From positions 95,574-159,573 of the forward strand of contig NZ_LZHZ01000032.1 of the NCBI RefSeq assembly GCF_001667505.1: DNA of 64,000 bases. The letters are read 5' to 3'. Below, piece after piece: positions 59,242 through 64,000 of this stretch. The DNA is from Mycobacterium sp. ACS1612. GTDB taxonomy: Bacteria; Actinomycetota; Actinomycetes; Mycobacteriales; Mycobacteriaceae. How positions within the stretch are numbered: position 1 is the first letter of the stretch; each line of letters starts with the position of its first letter. The notes beneath the pieces were generated by a model that worked only from the letters and a program-made list of their open reading frames with translations, searched no databases and was not told the origin of the DNA. A program made the position numbers and the translations under genes.

Positions 59242-59346
59242 GTGGGTCAACTCATCATGCTCGGCACCCTGTTCGGGCTCATCGTGCTGATCTTCGCTGC
59301 GGTCATCTATTTCGACCCCGAAGCGCGGGGCGGCGACGACCGGTGA
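59242..59346 (+). CDS. 34-residue single-span membrane peptide
   Basis: A very small gene: GTG 59242 has AAAGGAA five to eleven bases upstream and encodes 34 residues. A hydrophobic segment MLGTLFGLIVLIFAAVIYF (about residues 6-24) is followed by an acidic, Arg-ended tail. Its TGA overlaps the GTG of the AveC-like gene (GTGA), so it is translated with it. It is probably a small subunit or assembly helper of that membrane protein. No family name is known to me. Confidence 0.75.
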   Translation: MGQLIMLGTLFGLIVLIFAAVIYFDPEARGGDDR

Positions 59347-60128
59347 ACACAGAGTTGACGCCGCTGCTGGCGGCGGCCGTTACCTTCGGTTGGCTCAGCG
59401 GCATCGTCTTCGTCGTCGCAGGGATCTATCTGAGCGTTCGGCGCGGCCGCCTGCACCCACTGCTGCTGCTGTGCATCTCGGCGATCTCGTTCTCCTGGAT
59501 CGAGGCGCCGTATGACTGGGCGATGTATGCGCAGTTCCCGCCCGCGCTACCGCGCATGCCGTCGTGGTGGCCGTTGAACATGACGTGGGGCGGGCTGCCC
59601 TCGTCGGTGCCGTTGGGCTACATCGGCTACTTCTGCATTCCAGCGGTCGTCGGCGCGGCGCTGGGGTGTCGGCTCAGCGCGCGATTCCACTGGCGTAGGC
59701 CGATCACCCTGCTGATCGTGGGCCTGCTCGTCGGCTTCTGCTGGGCGCTGCTGTTCAACGGCGGCCTCGGGGCCCGACTCGGAGTCTTCCACTACGCCTA
59801 CGTGATTCCCGGTCTGGGACTCTTCGAGGGCACGCTGCACCAGTACCCCATCTACGACGCGATCGCGATGGGCATCCAGATGATGGTGTTCACATATCTG
59901 CTGGGCAGGACGGACCCACAGGGCCGCAACGTCATCGAGATGTGGTCCGACAGCGTCGGCAAGACCAGAGTCCGGTCGTCGATCTTGTCGGTCGTCGCCG
60001 TCATCGTCGTCGGAAACCTGCTCTACGCCGCCGTTTTCGCGCCGCATCTGGTGACCAAGCAGCTGGGCTTGGTGACCTCGGGGCCCGACGTGCAACTGTT
60101 CCCCGGGGTGCCGAACCAGCCGCGCTAG
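59343..60128 (+). CDS. AveC-like integral membrane protein
   Basis: A 261-residue protein with six or seven transmembrane helices. Features shared with AveC-type proteins are EAPYDWAMYAQFP, the SVPLGYIGYF helix and HYAYVIPG...LHQYPIYDAIAMG. It is shorter than the AveC-like protein at 52036 and lacks its C-terminal extension. It forms a two-gene operon with the 34-residue peptide behind a TetR operator. A role in cyclising or transporting a lipophilic product is speculation. Confidence 0.72.
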   Translation: MNTELTPLLAAAVTFGWLSGIVFVVAGIYLSVRRGRLHPLLLLCISAISFSWIEAPYDWAMYAQFPPALPRMPSWWPLNMTWGGLPSSVPLGYIGYFCIPAVVGAALGCRLSARFHWRRPITLLIVGLLVGFCWALLFNGGLGARLGVFHYAYVIPGLGLFEGTLHQYPIYDAIAMGIQMMVFTYLLGRTDPQGRNVIEMWSDSVGKTRVRSSILSVVAVIVVGNLLYAAVFAPHLVTKQLGLVTSGPDVQLFPGVPNQPR

Positions 60129-60213
60129 GGCTCGACATCATCGCCGAACGTGAGCTCGCGACTGACATTTCGCGAAACACTCGAACACAACTTTACGTTC
60201 GACACCGCGGAAA

Positions 60214-61587
60214 CTAAGCCGTGACCGCGGCCGCGATCGCCGCCGCCGAGCGGTCGATGTCCTCATCGGTGGTGGCCCAGTTCGAGATCGATACGCGCAG
60301 AACGTATTCGCCGTTCCAGGTCGTGCCGCCGAGCCAACACGTCCCGTCGTGCTGAATCGCGGTGACGGCGGCGCGGTTGGCGTCGTCGCCGCCGGGGAGT
60401 CGGACCAGCACCTGATTGAGTACCACGTCGTTGAGAACCGCGGCACCCGGGACAGCGGCCAGCAGGCCGGCCATACGGCGGGCCTGCGCACAGTTGCGTT
60501 CCACCATCTCCGCGATGCCCGCGCGTCCCAGCGAGCGGATCGCCGCGTAGATCGGGATCGCCCTGGCGCGACGCGAACTCTCCGGCACGAAATTGGTGCC
60601 GTCACGCTGGCCCGGATCGGCAACGAGATACGGCCCCGCCAGGCTCATCGCGGCGACGTGCGCGCCCCGGTCCGCGACGATCGCCATCGCGCTGTCGTAG
60701 GGCACGTTGAGCCACTTGTGTGCGTCGACGGCCCACGAGTCGGCGCGCTCTATGCCGACGGTCAGCGACCGAATGGCCGGTGCGGCGGCGGCCCACAGGC
60801 CGAACGCGCCGTCGATGTGCAGCCACGCGCCGTGCTCGGCGCACGCGTCGGCGATCGGCCCGAACGCGTCGAACGCGCCGGTGGCCACATTGCCCGCCTG
60901 GGCGCACACGATCGCCGGTCCGTCGTTGCCCGCCAATGCTTTTGCCAGCGCCTCCGGATCCATCCGGCCCTGCTCATCGGCGGGTAGCCGGATCACCGTT
61001 TCGGCACCCAGGCCCAGCAGACGCAACGCCGTGTAGATGGTCGCGTGCGCCTGCTCACCGCACAGCACGCGGACGGCCGGTGCACCGATCAGCCCGTCGC
61101 GCTCCACATCCCAACCCTGCCGGGACAGGACGGCGTTGCGCGCGGCGGCCAGACATGTCGTGTTCGCGCCCTGCCCGCCGGTGACGAAGCCGACGCTGGC
61201 AGTGCCAGGCAGGCCGAGCAACTCGAGCGTCCAAGCCGACGTGATCTCCTCGATGGCGGCCGCAGCAGGCGACAGCGAATGGAATGCGGCGTTCTGGTCC
61301 CAGGCCGACGCCAGCCAGTCGGCGGCCAACGCGGCGGGCAGTGTGCCTCCTATGACAAAGCCGAAATGGCGCGGACCCGCGGTCGCCACCAGGCCCGGTT
61401 CAGCGCCCGCAGCCAGCGCGTCGATGACCGCGGCAGGGCTATCGCCGCGATCCGGCAGCGGTCCGCCGAGGCGGTCGCGGACGGCCGACGCGTCGGCCCT
61501 GGCGGCCACCGGTCTTTCGTCGAGTGTGCTCAAGAACGACTCCGCGTGCGCTGCGGCGGCGCGGAGGCCGGCGGTGCGGTCAGGCAT
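60214..61587 (-). CDS. PLP-dependent decarboxylase (group II, aspartate aminotransferase fold)
   Basis: A 457-residue pyridoxal-phosphate enzyme of the glutamate/aromatic-L-amino-acid decarboxylase family. GFVTGGQGANTT is the phosphate-binding segment, HIDGAFG holds the Asp contacting the pyridine nitrogen, and the PLP lysine is in VDAHKWLNV. The aromatic stacking His is probably in CGEQAHATI. ATG 61587 is used; a TTG two codons earlier is possible. It is alone on the minus strand and divergent from MarR. Substrate not identifiable. Confidence 0.88.
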   Translation of the reverse strand: MPDRTAGLRAAAAHAESFLSTLDERPVAARADASAVRDRLGGPLPDRGDSPAAVIDALAAGAEPGLVATAGPRHFGFVIGGTLPAALAADWLASAWDQNAAFHSLSPAAAAIEEITSAWTLELLGLPGTASVGFVTGGQGANTTCLAAARNAVLSRQGWDVERDGLIGAPAVRVLCGEQAHATIYTALRLLGLGAETVIRLPADEQGRMDPEALAKALAGNDGPAIVCAQAGNVATGAFDAFGPIADACAEHGAWLHIDGAFGLWAAAAPAIRSLTVGIERADSWAVDAHKWLNVPYDSAMAIVADRGAHVAAMSLAGPYLVADPGQRDGTNFVPESSRRARAIPIYAAIRSLGRAGIAEMVERNCAQARRMAGLLAAVPGAAVLNDVVLNQVLVRLPGGDDANRAAVTAIQHDGTCWLGGTTWNGEYVLRVSISNWATTDEDIDRSAAAIAAAVTA

Positions 61588-61813
61588 GGGCAAAACCTAC
61601 CGCGTACCGATGTATAGCCCGGAATATGTAGTTTGACGGTGCCTTCAATTTCCGGAGGCGCGACCGAGCACGGGTCATCTAGCGTTCGATGTCCAGATAC
61701 GTTGCTACACAGTTGTATTTGGTTCGAATGGCGGCGGGCGATCCGCCGGGTCGGCGTCGCTACCGAGCCGGCGAGTTACCTGTGAATTTGCTGTCACACG
61801 CTTCGGATTGCCG

Positions 61814-61835
61814 CTATATAGGGCACATGATATAG
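61814..61835. promoter_or_regulatory. Inverted repeat, likely MarR operator
   Basis: CTATAT (61814-61819) and ATATAG (61830-61835) form a perfect inverted repeat with a 10-base spacer. It overlaps the TATAGA -10 hexamer (61830s) and ends seven bases before the MarR start, so MarR probably represses itself and the mmpS-mmpL genes. The rest of the 255-base gap (61588-61842) shows only a TTTGGTTC match at 61718 and nothing else I can support. Confidence 0.65.
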
Positions 61836-61836
61836 A
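61831..61836 (+). promoter_or_regulatory. Candidate -10 hexamer (TATAGA), leaderless marR operon
   Basis: TATAGA ends six bases before GTG 61843 and no Shine-Dalgarno sequence is present. Confidence 0.5.
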
Positions 61837-61842
61837 TACCGT

Positions 61843-62349
61843 GTGCAACAACAGCCTGGTCAAGCAGACGCCGGCGATTGCGTCGGCGAGCTGTTGGATC
61901 AGGCGATGGATCTCACCGCGAGGTTCCTCAGCGATCGCGCCGAGTTGAGCGCATCGGCGGCATTCGTGTTGAACAGGGTCTGCCGAGAAGGGCCGGTGCG
62001 GCTCACGGCCCTCGCGGCCAGGGAAGGCGTCAGCCAGCCGTCGATGACACAGCTGGTCCAGCGGCTCGAAAAGCTGGGGCTGGTGGTCAGGCTCGCGGAT
62101 CCCGACGACGGGCGCGCCGCGCTGATCGGAATAACCGAGGACGGTCAGGCGCTGCTGAACGACCGGAAGCAGTTACGCCGCGAGCGTCTAAAGGCGTTGA
62201 TGGCGACGCTGACCCCGGAGGAGGAGTCCGCTTTGTGGCTTGCCGCCCGGGTCGCGCTTCCCACGCTGCACCGGCTTGCCGCGAACGCGGGCTGTCCGGC
62301 AGACGATGCTGCGGTGGACTCGGCGGCCACACGAAAGGTGTTCGGGTGA
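61843..62349 (+). CDS. MarR-family transcriptional regulator
   Basis: A 168-residue winged-helix regulator. The recognition region is LTALAAREGVSQPSMTQLV and the wing is RLADPDDGRAALIGIT. Its stop overlaps the mmpS start (GTGA). A MarR regulator (Rv0678) controls mmpS5-mmpL5 in M. tuberculosis from a divergent gene; here the regulator is the first gene of the same operon. Confidence 0.92.
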   Translation: MQQQPGQADAGDCVGELLDQAMDLTARFLSDRAELSASAAFVLNRVCREGPVRLTALAAREGVSQPSMTQLVQRLEKLGLVVRLADPDDGRAALIGITEDGQALLNDRKQLRRERLKALMATLTPEEESALWLAARVALPTLHRLAANAGCPADDAAVDSAATRKVFG

Positions 62350-62786
62350 AGGTTGTTTCCGCGGGGCGCGTGCTGAAACGCGCGTGGCTCCCGATCCTGC
62401 TGATCGTCGTGCTGGCCGTGTCGGGTCTGGTCGTGTCGCGGCTGCACAAGATGTTCGCGTCGCAGGATCTGAACGCCGGTTCCGGCGCTGGTATCGAGAT
62501 CGTCCAGTTCAACCCGAAGATCATGGTCTACGACGTCTACGGTTCACCCGGAACGACCGCCCAGATCAGTTATTTCGACCCGGACGCGAACGTGCACACG
62601 ATCACCGCGTCGCTGCCCTGGTCGGTCACGCTCTCGACGACGTTGCCGACGGTCAGCGCCAATCTGATGGCGCGCGCCGACGGCGACCAGATTGGATGCC
62701 GCGTCACCGTAAATGGAGTCGTCCGTGAGGAGCAGTCCGCCGATGGCATCAACGCCCAGACGTACTGCCTGGTGAAGTCCGCATGA
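62346..62786 (+). CDS. MmpS-family membrane protein
   Basis: A 146-residue protein with a single N-terminal transmembrane helix (about residues 13-33) and a periplasmic beta-sandwich. The conserved family segment is YDVYGSPGTTAQISYFD, and two cysteines (near 119 and 142) may pair. GTG start overlapping the MarR stop; its own stop overlaps the mmpL start (ATGA). MmpS proteins are accessory subunits for MmpL transporters of lipids, siderophores or drugs. Confidence 0.93.
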   Translation: MKVVSAGRVLKRAWLPILLIVVLAVSGLVVSRLHKMFASQDLNAGSGAGIEIVQFNPKIMVYDVYGSPGTTAQISYFDPDANVHTITASLPWSVTLSTTLPTVSANLMARADGDQIGCRVTVNGVVREEQSADGINAQTYCLVKSA

Positions 62787-64000
62787 CCGGCCTGAGCGCC
62801 AGGCACGAGAAGCGGCCCGTGCTCGCGCACAGCCTGCGGGTCCTGGCGGTGCCGATCATCCTGTTCTGGGTCGTGGTCGCTGTCCTGGTGAATGTGCTTG
62901 CGCCGCAACTGGAAGTCGTCGGCGAGCTGCACTCGGCGCCGATGGCGCCAGAGGATGCGCCGTCGATGGTGGCGATGAAGCGGATGGGCGCCAACTTCAA
63001 GGAGTTCGACTCCAACAGCACCATCATGGTGGTGGTCGAGGGGCAGAAGCCCCTCGGTCCGGACGCGCACGCCTACTACGACGAGATCATTCGCAAACTG
63101 CGCCAGGATCCCGTGCACATCCAGCACATTCAGGATTTCTGGGGTGACACCTTGACCGCGGCCGGCGCGCAGAGCGCCGACGGCAAGGCCTCCTACGTGA
63201 TGCTCAACCTCGCAGGCGAGCAGGGCCAAACGCTGGCCAACGAAGGTGTGGAAGCTGTCCGCAAGGTCATCGAGGAAACCAAAGCGCCACCGGGAGTGCA
63301 GGCTTACGTCGCGGGCCCGGCAGCACTGACCGACGACCTGCACGTGATCGGCAACGCGAGCCTGGCGCAGATCACGTTGTTCACCCTGGCCGCGATCGCG
63401 TTGATGCTGCTGATCGTGTACCGGTCGATCGTCACCACGCTGATCCAGTTGTTCCTGACGTTCATCGGGTTGCTGACCGCTCGCGGGGTGATCTCCGTGC
63501 TCGCGATGCACGGCGCATTCGGGCTGACGACGTTTGCGGGAAACATCCTGACGATGCTCGCGATTGCCGCCGCGACCGACTACGGCATCTTCATCTTCGG
63601 ACGTTATCGCGAGGCGCGGGCCTCCGGTCTCGACCGGGAAGACGCGTACTACACCACGTTCAAATCCGTCGCTCCTGTCATCGTGGGTTCGGGCCTGACG
63701 ATCGCCGGGGCGACGTACTGCCTGAGTTTCGCGCGGTTGCCGTACTTTTCCACGATGGGGGCGCCCGTCGCGATCGGCATGGTCGTGGTGGTGGCGTCGG
63801 CGGTCACGCTCGGTCCTGCGGTGCTGTTCCTCGGCAGCCGCGTCGGTCTGTACGAATGGAAACGCCCGCCGAAGGGCCGATTCTGGCGACGTGTCGGCAC
63901 CATCGTGGTGCGTTGGCCCGCACCTGTGCTGGTGGCCAGCGGCTTCGTGGTGGTGGTGGGGTTGGTCGCCGTCCCGGGTTACAAGCCGGCGTACAACGAC
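62783..64000 (+). CDS. MmpL-family RND transporter (partial, runs off the window)
   Basis: The frame is open from ATG 62783 to the window end, giving 406 of an expected 950 or so residues. A first transmembrane helix (about 20-42) is followed by the first porter domain and then a group of helices with the MmpL signature AIAAATDYGIFIFGRYREAR, which contains the Asp-Tyr pair of the proton path. Hydrophobic helix groups around 195-330 match transmembrane helices 2-6. With MmpS it should export a lipid or lipophilic compound; regulation by the upstream MarR is likely. Confidence 0.93.
   Translation, partial: MTGLSARHEKRPVLAHSLRVLAVPIILFWVVVAVLVNVLAPQLEVVGELHSAPMAPEDAPSMVAMKRMGANFKEFDSNSTIMVVVEGQKPLGPDAHAYYDEIIRKLRQDPVHIQHIQDFWGDTLTAAGAQSADGKASYVMLNLAGEQGQTLANEGVEAVRKVIEETKAPPGVQAYVAGPAALTDDLHVIGNASLAQITLFTLAAIALMLLIVYRSIVTTLIQLFLTFIGLLTARGVISVLAMHGAFGLTTFAGNILTMLAIAAATDYGIFIFGRYREARASGLDREDAYYTTFKSVAPVIVGSGLTIAGATYCLSFARLPYFSTMGAPVAIGMVVVVASAVTLGPAVLFLGSRVGLYEWKRPPKGRFWRRVGTIVVRWPAPVLVASGFVVVVGLVAVPGYKPAYND

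Noticed and set aside
61711..61728. A fourth double-TetR operator (TTTGGTTCGAA) in the decarboxylase-marR gap
   Set aside because: Only the TTTGGTTC core agrees; the left half differs from the three strong sites and it lies 14 kb away.

Overview
The window is high-GC actinobacterial DNA with frequent GTG and TTG starts. Gene content and order match a mycobacterial chromosome: recG, lipN, pca, rsmD, coaD, a Wag31-like gene, rnc, mutM, smc, ftsY, amt-glnB-glnD, ffh, dacB, rpsP-rimM-trmD, lppW, rplS, lepB and rnhB, with an MmpS/MmpL pair at the end. Protein lengths and starts agree with Mycobacterium tuberculosis proteins recalled from Rv2974c back to Rv2901c. A fast-growing Mycolicibacterium fits best, because the large PDIM/phenolglycolipid locus that separates coaD from the Wag31-like gene in M. 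tuberculosis is absent and a hemerythrin-like gene lies there instead. No rRNA, tRNA, CRISPR array or insertion sequence was seen.

Region 1 (1-41773) is conserved core. It holds DNA repair and RNA processing genes (recG, an HNH protein, rnc, mutM, rnhB), a DsbA-like/VKOR disulfide pair, pyruvate carboxylase, CoA synthesis (coaD), chromosome structure (smc), protein export (ftsY, ffh, lepB), nitrogen control (amt-glnB-glnD behind two GlnR-type boxes), cell-wall carboxypeptidases and a ribosomal/tRNA-modification operon. Insertions or duplications relative to M. tuberculosis are a second aldo/keto reductase, a type 2 isopentenyl-diphosphate isomerase between smc and ftsY, an ECHDC3-like crotonase after ffh and a second DacB. 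Many genes appear leaderless, with a TANNNT hexamer 6-10 bases before the start.

Region 2 (41774-60128) is accessory. An LLM-monooxygenase/DapB-like dehydrogenase pair is flanked by decayed remnants of the same two families and followed by a P450. A regulator made of two fused TetR units, an SDR and a long operon follow. The operon encodes a VWA protein, a MoxR/NorQ AAA+ ATPase, a solute-binding-type protein without a signal peptide, an AveC-like membrane protein, an SDR, an aldehyde dehydrogenase, two P450s and a broken SDR. Three copies of one promoter motif lie before the double-TetR gene, between the SDR and VWA genes, and before the MoxR gene, which suggests one regulon. A second TetR, a 34-residue membrane peptide and a second AveC-like protein complete the block. 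It looks like an oxidative pathway for an unidentified hydrophobic or terpenoid-like substrate.

Region 3 (60129-64000) holds a PLP-dependent decarboxylase and a tightly overlapping MarR-MmpS-MmpL operon; MmpL is cut by the window end.
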